DNA of 64,000 bases. Origin: Shewanella psychropiezotolerans. Its GTDB lineage: Bacteria; Pseudomonadota; Gammaproteobacteria; Enterobacterales; Shewanellaceae. Where the stretch lies: positions 6,385,205-6,449,204 of the forward strand of contig NZ_CP041614.1 in the NCBI RefSeq assembly GCF_007197555.1, read 5' to 3'. Below the pieces are notes generated by a model, which was not told the origin of the DNA, ran no database searches, and was given only the letters and a program-made list of their open reading frames with translations. Shown here one piece after another: positions 32,488-41,500 of the stretch (the stretch's first letter is position 1; every line of letters begins with the position of its first letter). Made by a program: the position numbers and the translations under genes.

Positions 32488-32697
32488 ATGTTACGTTTTA
32501 TTTTATCAATCATAATCGTCTACGCATTTTGGTTAACTTACCAAGATGTTACTTCTTATCTCGATGAGCCAGTGCCAAGCGAATCTCTGCTGGCTAACCA
32601 AGAGCATCAGTTAGACAGCCAGTTGAATGAGGTTAAGCGCTACAACTTAATCGAAGAGCTGAGCTGTGATAGCAATTCAGATTGTGGCAGTGAGTAA
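32488..32697 (+). CDS. Small putative membrane protein
   Basis: 69 residues. The ATG follows AAAGAG at five bases. One N-terminal hydrophobic helix (MLRFILSIIIVYAFWLTY) acting as anchor or uncleaved signal, then an acidic tail with two cysteines (CDSNSDC). No family recognised. It stands at the left edge of the accessory region, before the first repeat copy. Confidence 0.6.
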   Translation: MLRFILSIIIVYAFWLTYQDVTSYLDEPVPSESLLANQEHQLDSQLNEVKRYNLIEELSCDSNSDCGSE

Positions 32698-32732
32698 GTC
32701 TATTGTCAGTTAACAATAGTGAAATAACATTT

Positions 32733-32930
32733 TTCATTTGGCTGGTTAGGTATTTGGTTTGTTGATAGGAAACCATAGCTTCATTTAAATTTATAACCTG
32801 CGGTTCGCTGAATGTGCAGATACTTCTGCGAGTCGCCGTGAATATGTCCCTATAGGCTCTGCCAAAACTTCCATGTTTTGGAAGCTCGCAGCCGCATCTA
32901 CACTTGATATTAAAACTGCGAGTGTGCTTC
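32733..32930 (+). repeat. Island repeat, copy 1
   Basis: Contains CATTTGGCTGGTTAGG, then GTGCAGATACTTCTGCGAG and, after a variable middle, AGCTCGCAGCCGCATCTACAC. The last two are imperfect inverted repeats of each other, so the transcript or single strand would fold. Related copies lie at about 35494, 39036, 40540 and 43821. Precedes the YcaQ gene. Confidence 0.75.
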
Positions 32931-33029
32931 TTCGTTTTTTATTTTTCTTCTTATAAACCTTGGTTAATTCTATTTTGAAATTGTGCCTTGTGTAGGTCAT
33001 ATTGGTGGCAGTGTATTTGAAAGTGGCAT

Positions 33030-34334
33030 ATGAGTAAAAGGGATGAAGAGTATCTTGAAAAGCACCGCCTGTGGTGGGCAGTTATGACGAGTCCATATTC
33101 AGCTCAGGAGTGGTTGCAGTTAAATCTGCAGCAGCAGGGACTGTTGAAACCTGTCAGCTCGGTGAGTGAAGCGATTCAGCAGCTGAGCTATATTCAGATA
33201 GATTCTATTAACGTGGTGGAGCGGGCGCATCATCATGTGCTTCATAATCGAATACCTGAGTATCAAGCATCTCAACTGGATTTGGCGATGGCTAACAAGG
33301 AGATCTTTGAGTATTGGTCTCACGCAGCTGCTTACTTGCCTATATCCGACTACCGTTACAGCCTGTATCACAAAACACATCTAAAGCAGGGGGGTAAGCA
33401 TTGGTTTGAACCTGAGCATAAGGTCATGCGGGAGGTAAAAGCTAAGATCACCGCCGAAGGGCCGTTGAAGGCTAGCCATTTTGCCAATACTTCTACTTTT
33501 GCTTCTACTTCGACAGGCGCTAGCACAGGGTGGTGGGATTGGAAGCCAGCTAAGAGGGCTCTGGAGCAATTATTTATGCAAGGTGAGCTTATGGTGGCTC
33601 ACAGGGATAAATTTCAAAAGGTGTATGACTTAACCGAACGTGTGTTGCCATCCCATGTCGACAATCAACTGCCTGATGAAACAGAGTTCGCCCGTTACCT
33701 TATCCATCGCTATTTAAGTGCTCATGGTTTTGGCACTATTCAACAGATCTTCTACCTGCGTAAAAATATAAAACCTATCTTAGTTAAGACTCTGAATGAG
33801 ATGTGTCTCGCTGGAGAGCTAGCCCGCTTTTCTGAATCTGGACAGGAGTACTTTTATTTTCCAGAGGTGCAGCCCTTAATTCCAGTGCCAGATCGTGTTT
33901 GGTTACTCAATCCCTTCGACAATCTGGTTATCCAAAGGCAGAGATTAAAGCATTGGTTCGGGTTTGATTATCAGATAGAGGTATATGTTCCCGCTGTTAA
34001 GCGCCGCTATGGTTACTACTCATTACCTATCTTATGGCGTGATCGCTTTGTCGGTAGGCTAGATGTAAAAGCCGAGCGTAAACAGGGTTTACTGTTACTT
34101 CAGCAATTAACGATTGAAGAGCAGGCTTTCTCTCCTAGCTCTAAGCTCTGTATTAGCTCCAGCACTAGATCCTGTACTAGACCAAGAGTCGGTGAGTCTG
34201 AGCTTGAAGAGTTTGTTGCAGCATTAGGCTTGTCGATAAATGAATATGCCAGGTTTAATCACTGCCAAGAGTGGAAACTGGTTCGGTCTAATAATAAATA
34301 TATCGGTGATCTGCTAGTTAATCAGTCCAGCTAG
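33030..34334 (+). CDS. ycaQ: YcaQ-family DNA glycosylase (winged-helix, crosslink repair)
   Basis: 434 residues. HTH_42 family: three winged-helix domains that bind damaged DNA. The catalytic-site motif is Q-phi-D here (YIQIDSINVVERAHHHVL, Q56-I-D58), the form seen in the YcaQ/AlkX branch that unhooks interstrand crosslinks, whereas AlkZ has Q-phi-Q. WSHAAAYLPI and VWLLNPFDNLVIQRQR are also typical. A low-complexity Ser/Thr/Ala insert (residues 152-165, NTSTFASTSTGAST) is unusual. The 35 C-terminal residues are variable. Flanked by island repeat copy 1. Confidence 0.85.
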   Translation: MSKRDEEYLEKHRLWWAVMTSPYSAQEWLQLNLQQQGLLKPVSSVSEAIQQLSYIQIDSINVVERAHHHVLHNRIPEYQASQLDLAMANKEIFEYWSHAAAYLPISDYRYSLYHKTHLKQGGKHWFEPEHKVMREVKAKITAEGPLKASHFANTSTFASTSTGASTGWWDWKPAKRALEQLFMQGELMVAHRDKFQKVYDLTERVLPSHVDNQLPDETEFARYLIHRYLSAHGFGTIQQIFYLRKNIKPILVKTLNEMCLAGELARFSESGQEYFYFPEVQPLIPVPDRVWLLNPFDNLVIQRQRLKHWFGFDYQIEVYVPAVKRRYGYYSLPILWRDRFVGRLDVKAERKQGLLLLQQLTIEEQAFSPSSKLCISSSTRSCTRPRVGESELEEFVAALGLSINEYARFNHCQEWKLVRSNNKYIGDLLVNQSS

Positions 34335-34462
34335 ATATTCTTTTTACGCCCTCTTAATCTGTGCTGTGTTCAATATACAAGTGCACAATTATAACTTGGG
34401 GCTTTAGCTTCCTCTTTTACTATTCTATGATGCGAGTTCACCTCTTTCCGTTTGAGTTAAAA

Positions 34463-35416
34463 ATGAAATTAGCAGAGATAATCTCCATTCTCAGTAGTGA
34501 TGACCTAACAGAACTTCCACTTGCAGCTTTACTGAGTGCCAGAGAGCAGTGGTCGGAGTTATTACCTGTGATAGATGATTTGATGCAAAAGTTTATCGAT
34601 ACAGAAGACTTGAGCGAATCCGAAGCTAATCTCCTCTTCTTCGGCATCTGTCTGATTATCGATCGTAAGCAATTTAGTTGTTTTGACTCTCTAATAAACC
34701 TAACCAATAAAGAAGACTGTGATAGTCCATTAGAGCGTCTACTCGGTGATTTCATTGGTTCAGACCTTTCGACTGCTTACTATATTTTGGCTCAAGGAAA
34801 ACCTGAGCAACTTTGTCGCCTGGTTAACTCAGATCAAGCCGGTGAGATTGTAAAAATGGCTGCCTTGGGGGTCCTATTTGCTCAATTTCACACCGATCAA
34901 ATCGATAGAGAGACACTGAATCAAAGCATTCCTGCTTTTATCGAAAACCTAGTCGCTAATGACCAATCAATAGCCCTATTTGAATTAGTTAATCTATTAA
35001 TTTCTCATGAGTTTAATCAGTATCATGCTCAGTTTTTAGAGTATGTAAAAAACAAGGTGATCGATGAAGGCCCAATCGAAAACCAGAGCATCATCGATTG
35101 GAATAATAGCTGTATTGGCTATTCAGAATGGGATAATGGCCTAATCAGTGGGGATTATGATGTTATAGACGCCCTCAGTCAGTGGACCGGATTCGGTCCT
35201 GAAGGTGACATGAGCGATGCGGAATTAATGGAAATCTTCGATGACTTGATGAATACCCCCAACAAGCTTGATGATATGGACTTTGATTCTTATTTGGATG
35301 CTCATGTGGACAGTTATGAAATAAAAGAGCCGCATATCGCAGAGATTAAAGCCGGCCGCAACGACCCATGCCCTTGTGGCAGTGGCAAGAAATACAAGAA
35401 GTGCTGTTTAAACTAG
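34463..35416 (+). CDS. DUF1186-like protein with C-terminal SEC-C zinc motif
   Basis: 317 residues from the ATG at 34463 ([19 protein letters not shown]), which follows GAG at about seven bases; an upstream frame extension to 34361 has no binding site. Residues 1 to about 230 are helical and resemble the DUF1186 family; the end is acidic and then [18 protein letters not shown], a SEC-C zinc finger (the type found at the end of SecA). Function unknown. Follows ycaQ by 129 bases on the same strand and may be co-transcribed. Confidence 0.75.
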   Translation: MKLAEIISILSSDDLTELPLAALLSAREQWSELLPVIDDLMQKFIDTEDLSESEANLLFFGICLIIDRKQFSCFDSLINLTNKEDCDSPLERLLGDFIGSDLSTAYYILAQGKPEQLCRLVNSDQAGEIVKMAALGVLFAQFHTDQIDRETLNQSIPAFIENLVANDQSIALFELVNLLISHEFNQYHAQFLEYVKNKVIDEGPIENQSIIDWNNSCIGYSEWDNGLISGDYDVIDALSQWTGFGPEGDMSDAELMEIFDDLMNTPNKLDDMDFDSYLDAHVDSYEIKEPHIAEIKAGRNDPCPCGSGKKYKKCCLN

Positions 35417-35493
35417 TTTGTATACTTTAGGAAGAGTAGTGATAGCGTAGGGCAACAAATTTGGACTCTTGTCGGTTCACAAGGTTGAAGGAA

Positions 35494-35755
35494 CTTTTTT
35501 GGTTAGGCTTTGGTTTCATTGGGCGGTGTGGGTGTTTGATTGATTATGGGAAACTATGGCCTTTCTTGTGTTAATCGCCTCCAGCGGGGTATGTGTAGGT
35601 AAGCTCTCGGGACGCGATAAAGCAATCTGACCTCCACGGACGGAGGAAATGCCAAATTTTGTATGGAATAAAATTGGCCTTGGCCGCTTCGCGAAAACAT
35701 CCTTGTTTTCGAGACCCTCTTGCCTACCTACACCTTGTCTCTAAAAAGCAGATGG
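35494..35755 (+). repeat. Island repeat, copy 2
   Basis: Begins GGTTAGGCTTTGGTTTCATT and continues GGGCGGTGTGG; later GGTATGTGTAGGTAAGC and, at the far end, TGCCTACCTACACC (inverted partner). It fills the gap between the converging SEC-C and helicase genes. The middle section is not shared with the other copies. Confidence 0.7.
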
Positions 35756-35782
35756 TTTCTTCGATTAGCTAGACTTGTATAT

Positions 35783-38700
35783 TTAACTATTTGCTAGCTT
35801 TGCTGCATCTTTCCAGAGATAACTGGGCATTGGCTCATGTAATTCCCAAGTTATATTCATAGGTTGGGAGCCACTAGTTTCTGCCAAGTTAACCCAACCT
35901 AAGTTCACAAATCCCATCGTATTTCCATTTTCGTCTTTATTGGATTCTCGCACCCATAACATAAGTTTTTTACCAATATCTTTATGCTGGATATAGGCTA
36001 AGCCCTTACCGCTATCAGGTCTTGCTGAATTCTGAGTCTGCCAATGGAAGTGAGTAGGGCTCATTGCATAGTCGTGATAAAGCGTCGTAGGTGAAAAGTG
36101 TTGATCTGATTTTTGTAGTGTGACAAAGAGTAGTTCTACATTGAGTTCTTTTAGGTTGAAGTAACCTTCACGGCTCATAGCTTGCTTTTCGAAACTCGCC
36201 CCTCCTAATCCTGCGATAATTTGCTCTCGTGTATAGCGAGCATTGAGTTGAAGTGGGCAAGGAAAGTCTGTTTGAAGTCTTTGAACTTGAGTATCGTTAT
36301 TATCCAGTAAGTAATTGATAACTTGTATTAACTCATTTTGATATTCAGGATGAGTAAGTGCTGCTAAGCTTTCAGATAGAGAGTTGAAACCTAGCTTATC
36401 TCCTGAACAATTCCAAAAGTCATAGTGACACATTAAAGCCATTCTTTGCTCTATTGCATCGCCATTATCCACCCACTTAAAGTGATTTATTGCTAATGAG
36501 CGAATAAATTTTAGATAAGTCCGAGCGTCACATTTAATTAAGCTATTAAAAATAGCTCTGTGATAATTTTCGGCAATTGTAGTTTCGTTTACTCTAGGGA
36601 TTAACAGTAGATCGCTTAATAAGCTAGTCCATCCACCACCTTCTTTAGGTTTTTTCTTATAAATATCAATTAGTCGGATATTAGGGTAGAAGTTTAAAAA
36701 ATTACTCAACGTTAGCTTTTGAACTGTATGGTGTTGAAAATTTTGAATATGTGATTTTAGCTTTTGCTGATTTAATATGGCTTTTTTAATGTTGTTTAAG
36801 ATTATTTCTTTAGTTTTTTTCTGCAGTTCAATGTGACAGCCAAGAGGAAGGTGCGGAAAACCGTGCTCAATTTCTTTACTTATAGCTGTATGAGTTTTTC
36901 CTATCAATGCTCTGAACTTTTGAGAGAAGTCATATTCGGTTCTAGCATTACCGACAAAATCCAAAACAGTGACACACTCTTTGCCATCGTTATGACGTAA
37001 ACCTCGCCCTAATTGCTGCAAAAATATGGTTAAACTCTCTGTCGGTCGTAAGAAGAGTAGTGTATCTATTTCTGGGATATCGACACCTTCATTGAATATA
37101 TCGACAACACAAAGAATATTAATATTTCCTAGTTGCAAATCTTGCCTTACAGAGTGTCTTTCAAAAGCGTTTTTACTGGTAAGTACCGCACTTGGTATTC
37201 CTTTAAGGCAAAACTTTTCAGCCATATACTGAGCATGATCTTGGTTGACACAAAAAGCTAATGCGCGCATTTCTAATGGATTAGTTACAAGCTCTTCTAT
37301 ATTTTGAAGTATTTTCTGCAGTCGTTGATCATTTTGGGTATAGACTTGGGTCAACTCACTCGGGTTATAACGGCCATTTTCCCATTTAACCTGTCTTAGA
37401 TCGGTATTATCATCTATGCCGAAATATTGAAAAGGGCATAAATACCTTAGATTTATAGCCTCTGGTAATCTAAGTTCAGCAGCTATAACACCGCCAAAAT
37501 CATCCAATATGTTTTTACCGTCATGACGTTCGGGTGTAGCGGTGAGTCCTAGTAATATTTTAGGTGAAAAGTGGCTGATGAACTTTCTATAACTTTCAGC
37601 TGATACATGATGAACTTCATCAATAACAATAAAATCATAGTAATCTGACTTAAGGTTTATGTTATCTATCTGATTATTAAAGCTCTGAATTGATGCGAAA
37701 AGTTGATCGTATGAGTCTGGTTTATGTTGGCCTACCCATAACTCGCCAAAGTTTGGCTGTTTTAGTACTGCTCTAAAACTCTCGATTGCTTGTTTTAATA
37801 TCTCTTCTCTATGAGCTATAAATAGAATTTTTGCTGTAGGGTTTTCTTGATAGAAACGTTTGAAGTCGAAAGCTGATATTAGAGTTTTTCCTGTCCCTGT
37901 AGCGGCGACGATTAGATTCCTGTTGCGGCCATGTAGATTACGTTCAGCATCTAATTTTTCTAATATCTCAATTTGATGCTGATGTGGTGCTAAATCAAAA
38001 AACACTGTATTTGTGTGATTTTTATCACCGCGACCAAGGCTAAGTGAACGATTTAGTTTACTACTCGCTTTCTCTGAACCATCAAAAAAATCAAATTCAG
38101 GTTGCTGCCAGTAAGTCTCGAATGTACTGAATGTCTTGTCTATGATGTGTGGGATTTCTTGATTGGTTATCTTCAAGTTCCACTCTAATCCATTAGTGAG
38201 TGCTGAACGAGAGAGGTTTGATGAGCCTATATAGCCGGTATGAAATCCTGAATCTCGCATGAATAGATAAGATTTGGCATGAAGACGTTCTTGGTTATGG
38301 TTATGGTTATAGCTTAATTTAACTTCGGTGTTAGGTAGCTTGGCTAGCCATTGAACGGCTTTAAGATCCGTAGCCCCCATATAAGATGTCGTAATAATTT
38401 GAAGCTTATGCTTGTTATTACTCGTGAAAGTCCGAAGTTCATTCATGAAAATTCTGAGACCCGTCCATTTAATAAATGAAATGATCCAACAGATTTTATT
38501 GGAAGATAGTATTTCACGCTTAATTTCACTCTCCAGTGAAATACCTTGATTACTACCGCAAAATAACTCGCTTTGTGTGAGGCCTGTAAGAGGCGTTATT
38601 TTATCGATATGTGCGGATAATTTAGCCGAAACAGGATCTTGTTTATCGAAAATAGCAGTAAGTAGTTTTGCTGGTTGGGCTATGGTGTAATCAGATAAAT

Positions 38701-38947
38701 CGAGGTTATCTATTCTTTCCTGAAGCCAATAAATAAGCTCATTAGCGAGCTCTATTTGGGCTAATGGTGAGTCTTTTATATTTTTTGATTCAGATATAGC
38801 AAGGTGAAAAACACGAACTAATGCACGAGTTAACCACAGAGTTTGCTCAGTTGTATCCATATTTCTTTCTGAAATAAAGAATTTATCTTTATCCAACTTA
38901 TTACTGATAACTTTCGTTATAAGTTGTTCATAAATACCTGTTTGCAT
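35783..38947 (-). CDS. PLD-nuclease/SF2 helicase of the DUF3427 type
   Basis: 1054 residues from the ATG at 38947; a TTG four codons upstream is less likely. Domains: an N-terminal region of unknown fold (1-125), a phospholipase-D-like nuclease domain with HAKSYLFM and GSSNLSRSAL (about 222-250), a ResIII-type SF2 helicase (Walker A AATGTGKT near 350, IDEVHH near 445, LTATPER near 470, QQLGRGLRHNDGK in motif VI), and a C-terminal part that looks like DUF3427. Similar proteins lie in restriction and defence islands; no methyltransferase is nearby. A role in handling foreign DNA is inferred. It is transcribed alone, between two repeat copies. Confidence 0.8.
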   Translation of the reverse strand: MQTGIYEQLITKVISNKLDKDKFFISERNMDTTEQTLWLTRALVRVFHLAISESKNIKDSPLAQIELANELIYWLQERIDNLDLSDYTIAQPAKLLTAIFDKQDPVSAKLSAHIDKITPLTGLTQSELFCGSNQGISLESEIKREILSSNKICWIISFIKWTGLRIFMNELRTFTSNNKHKLQIITTSYMGATDLKAVQWLAKLPNTEVKLSYNHNHNQERLHAKSYLFMRDSGFHTGYIGSSNLSRSALTNGLEWNLKITNQEIPHIIDKTFSTFETYWQQPEFDFFDGSEKASSKLNRSLSLGRGDKNHTNTVFFDLAPHQHQIEILEKLDAERNLHGRNRNLIVAATGTGKTLISAFDFKRFYQENPTAKILFIAHREEILKQAIESFRAVLKQPNFGELWVGQHKPDSYDQLFASIQSFNNQIDNINLKSDYYDFIVIDEVHHVSAESYRKFISHFSPKILLGLTATPERHDGKNILDDFGGVIAAELRLPEAINLRYLCPFQYFGIDDNTDLRQVKWENGRYNPSELTQVYTQNDQRLQKILQNIEELVTNPLEMRALAFCVNQDHAQYMAEKFCLKGIPSAVLTSKNAFERHSVRQDLQLGNINILCVVDIFNEGVDIPEIDTLLFLRPTESLTIFLQQLGRGLRHNDGKECVTVLDFVGNARTEYDFSQKFRALIGKTHTAISKEIEHGFPHLPLGCHIELQKKTKEIILNNIKKAILNQQKLKSHIQNFQHHTVQKLTLSNFLNFYPNIRLIDIYKKKPKEGGGWTSLLSDLLLIPRVNETTIAENYHRAIFNSLIKCDARTYLKFIRSLAINHFKWVDNGDAIEQRMALMCHYDFWNCSGDKLGFNSLSESLAALTHPEYQNELIQVINYLLDNNDTQVQRLQTDFPCPLQLNARYTREQIIAGLGGASFEKQAMSREGYFNLKELNVELLFVTLQKSDQHFSPTTLYHDYAMSPTHFHWQTQNSARPDSGKGLAYIQHKDIGKKLMLWVRESNKDENGNTMGFVNLGWVNLAETSGSQPMNITWELHEPMPSYLWKDAAKLANS

Positions 38948-39035
38948 TATAAAACTCAAATAATATTTGACTGAGAAGAACTATGCCAGGTAAGTCATTT
39001 TTTGCAAGTCACAAGTGTTAAATCAACTTAAATCT

Positions 39036-39258
39036 AAGAGGGAGTCTTTTGCTTTACCAATAGGAGTTGATGTGGCTGCGAGCTTCGATGACAGGGAAGT
39101 AGGGACTACGGCGCCTCGCAGAAGCGTATGCACATACCCCGTTGGAGGCGATTAGCATCATAAATGTTATGAACGACTAAAACCCCACCAAATAAAAATA
39201 ACGCCAAATGAAACGAAAACCTAACCAGAAAGCTATTTGCGTTACTTGCTAGCTAGCA
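39036..39258 (-). repeat. Island repeat, copy 3
   Basis: Plus-strand text reads TTTTGCTTTACCAATAGG, TTGATGTGGCTGCGAG, then CCTCGCAGAAGCGTATGCAC, and ends GCCAAATGAAACGAAAACC. It ends inside the last codons of the Fic gene (LLASK), so that protein's C-terminus is encoded by the repeat end. Confidence 0.75.
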
Positions 39259-40339
39259 AGTATCTTGTACTTCGCCCACCAGCTCCCGCTTTCACTAAAA
39301 AGCTTTGCTCAACAAGCTGTGCCAGATGACGAGTCGCTGTTGCACGACTGACTTTAGTGACCTTCTGGTATTGGCTACTGCTTATACCTATTTCAAATTC
39401 GCCATCCAGCAGTCTATTAAGCACTTTCACTTGTTCACCGCTCAATAACGTCTGATCGACACGCTGCCAATAGTTAGTTTTCGCTACTGTTTGGGCGATA
39501 TCATTGAGTGATTTCTGCAAACTGCTATTGAGCGTATCTAAAAACCAGACTAACCAGGAGGTAATATCTAACTCGCCTTTTTGAGTGCTTTCCAAAATAT
39601 CGTAATAGGCTTGTCTGCGCTCTAGGATACTCACTGACATGGCATAAAAATGGATAGAGCGGTTTTCTGCCTGTGCGAGAGCTAAATCTGTTAGTAAGCG
39701 GGTTATTCTGCCATTACCATCATCGAGTGGATGTAGAGTCACAAACCACAGGTGAGTGATGGCTGCACGGATCAAGGGATCCATTGCCACATCTTGCTGT
39801 GATCTGTTGAACCAATCTATAAACCTTGTGAGTTCATCTTCGAGCCCAGAGCGAGGTGGGGCTTCAAAATGGACTTTTGGCTTATCTATACGCCCCGAGA
39901 TAACTTGCATAGGCTCGCTACCCCGTAACACGCCACCTTGAACGGGATTAAACAGGGTATAACCTTCGGGGAAGAGTAATGTATGCCAATCCATGATCCG
40001 CTGTAAACTTAACTCTGTTTGCCAGTTTTGTAGTGCATCTAGTGTCATCTCAGCTAAGCCATCAGTTTGAACCGTGGTGGGATAGGGCTTCTCATCACTG
40101 ATACCTAGCTTGTTGGCCAAAGATGAGCGTACCGAGAAGGCATTGAGTTTTTCGCCTTCAATTGCGCTGGAATGAATGATATTTGCCAGCAAGGTATCAA
40201 GTGTCATTTGAGCTGATGGCTCACTATCTAATTTACCAAGCAGCAAGCCCTGGTTGAAACTAACCTGACGTAATAATAAGGCTATATTATCAGTTTCCCA
40301 GCGAAAGTCAGGCCAGTTAGCTTGTTGCCAAATCCACAT
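39242..40339 (-). CDS. Fic-family protein (AMP-transferase-like, class II)
   Basis: 365 residues. The Fic core motif HPLDDGNGR (203-211) has the catalytic His and the phosphate-binding GNGR; a Leu replaces the usual Phe. An inhibitory helix motif SSAIEG (57-62) precedes it, so the protein would be self-inhibited (class II). The C-terminal part is a winged helix (SSSQYQKVTKVSRATATRHLAQL), as in many chromosomal Fic regulators. Such proteins adenylylate or otherwise modify target proteins. A palindromic control region lies upstream. Lone gene in the island. Confidence 0.9.
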   Translation of the reverse strand: MWIWQQANWPDFRWETDNIALLLRQVSFNQGLLLGKLDSEPSAQMTLDTLLANIIHSSAIEGEKLNAFSVRSSLANKLGISDEKPYPTTVQTDGLAEMTLDALQNWQTELSLQRIMDWHTLLFPEGYTLFNPVQGGVLRGSEPMQVISGRIDKPKVHFEAPPRSGLEDELTRFIDWFNRSQQDVAMDPLIRAAITHLWFVTLHPLDDGNGRITRLLTDLALAQAENRSIHFYAMSVSILERRQAYYDILESTQKGELDITSWLVWFLDTLNSSLQKSLNDIAQTVAKTNYWQRVDQTLLSGEQVKVLNRLLDGEFEIGISSSQYQKVTKVSRATATRHLAQLVEQSFLVKAGAGGRSTRYLLASK

Positions 40340-40396
40340 ATAGAACCTCTATGAGTAGCTATTAGTCAAATAACACTGTTATTCTACTCACTATGC

Positions 40397-40484
40397 GAGG
40401 CGAATAACAAGCTTAATTGCCTCACATGGTGAGGCTAATAGCCTTTCTAATTGCCTCAAATCGGTTTTATCCCGATTTGAGGCA
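40397..40484. promoter_or_regulatory. Palindromic control region upstream of the Fic gene
   Basis: GCCTCAC ATG GTGAGGC at 40419-40435, and TGCCTCAAATCGG (40452-40464) paired with CCGATTTGAGGCA (40472-40484), a perfect 13-base stem with a seven-base loop. The word GCCTCA/TGAGGC recurs, and TGCGAGGC lies at 40394. Position 60-150 bases upstream of the start suits an operator for autoregulation through the protein's own winged helix. Without a T run, neither reads as a simple terminator. Confidence 0.6.
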
Positions 40485-40539
40485 GTTGATATTCGTTTAA
40501 CTGACTGGGTAAAAGTTGGAAGGTGGCGTGTCTCTTTGG

Positions 40540-40800
40540 GCTGTAGAAGCTAAATCGGAGAGGTAGGTTTTTGCTTTACCAACAGGTGTAGATGCGGCTG
40601 CGAGTTTCGGTTTCAAGGATGAAACCGTAAAGCGGCCAGGGATGGCTTCACAGCGTCTCGCAGAAGCATCTGCACCTACCTCACCGGAGGTGATAAGTAA
40701 CAATGAAGGTCCGATTACCTTCAATCCGCCAAATAATAATTAAGCCCAATGAAACCAAAAAGCCATTACCCAAACTTGTTAGCTGACAAGTAAGTTAACT
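40540..40800 (-). repeat. Island repeat, copy 4 (most complete)
   Basis: Plus-strand landmarks: TTTTTGCTTTACCAACAGG, GTGTAGATGCGGCTGCGAG, CTCGCAGAAGCATCTGCACC (imperfect inverse of the previous block), GGAGGTGATAAGTAACAATG, then CCGCCAAATAATAAT and GCCCAATGAAACCAAAAAGCC. Fills the gap between the hipA fragment and the Fic control region. The 75-codon open frame across it is not a gene. Confidence 0.8.
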
Positions 40801-40811
40801 CCAGTTTTAAC

Positions 40812-41183
40812 TCAAAATAGTGAGCTGTTTTCGATTCTACGCTGTGAAAGTGTGCTTTCAACCTCTTTAATTGTCTGTTTAGATACGCCAATATCTTTTG
40901 CTAATTCAGCAAAACTAGCAGTGATATCAACGATCTCCTCTATAAGCTGCTTGGCCTCTTGCCAGCGGTTAAAGCCTGCGGTTTCGGCAAGCTTCTGAAC
41001 CGTGGATAATGGGGGGTGCTTCCCATGACCAATAAATGAGGTTGAGTGTTCATTAAAGGGATGTGGGCTGTAGGTAGTATCGTAAAACGGTGCTGGACTC
41101 CAGCGACCCGAGTCATCTTGCAAAAATGCCCAGTTTTTACTGTGGTCATCTTGATTACTGGCAAAGAAATATAACCAAGACAC
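40812..41183 (-). pseudogene. HipA-family kinase, C-terminal fragment
   Basis: 123 residues beginning at the kinase catalytic loop: ASNQDDHSKNWAFLQDDSG, followed by the Mg-binding region APFYDTTYSP, and a helical C-terminus. An intact HipA toxin has about 440 residues, so about 300 are lost together with the partner hipB. The frame now opens with GTG TCT TGG TT, which is the end of the transposase-element repeat (GGGTGTCTTGGTT on this strand). The fragment lacks the ATP-binding N-lobe and should be inactive. Confidence 0.85.
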
Positions 41184-41331
41184 CCAAGATTATTCTCCGT
41201 TAGATAGCCAGTACCGACTAGAGCCTGATTTCCAGATAGAAATATTGAATATAACCAACGGCTATAACCAAGACACCCAAGATTATTCTCCGTTAGATAG
41301 CCAGTACCGACTACAGCCTGATTTCCAGATA
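41171..41331. repeat. Direct repeat pair, 68 bases, at the left end of the transposase element
   Basis: 41171-41238 and 41264-41331 differ at one base and are separated by 25 bases. Each begins ATAACCAAGACACCCAAGAT and ends GATTTCCAGATA. The first sits exactly at the hipA breakpoint. The inverse of AACCAAGACACCCA occurs at the other end of the element (42543-42556). Confidence 0.85.
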
Positions 41332-41500
41332 AACTCATTGCGGTATCAATCCACCCACTTGCTTGTCCAGACAATACTCAAATATTCTGTTATGAGTGAA
41401 ATTTCGACTACCTCCTTGAAAATAAGACATCAGAAGAACCAAACAGTCATTTGGTAATGCTTAAATACAATAATTTGAAATGGGTATCTCTAACTCTTGA

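Noticed and set aside
40497..40724. 75-codon open frame on the minus strand
   Set aside because: It lies wholly inside island repeat copy 4 and its conserved bases follow the repeat, not a protein pattern.
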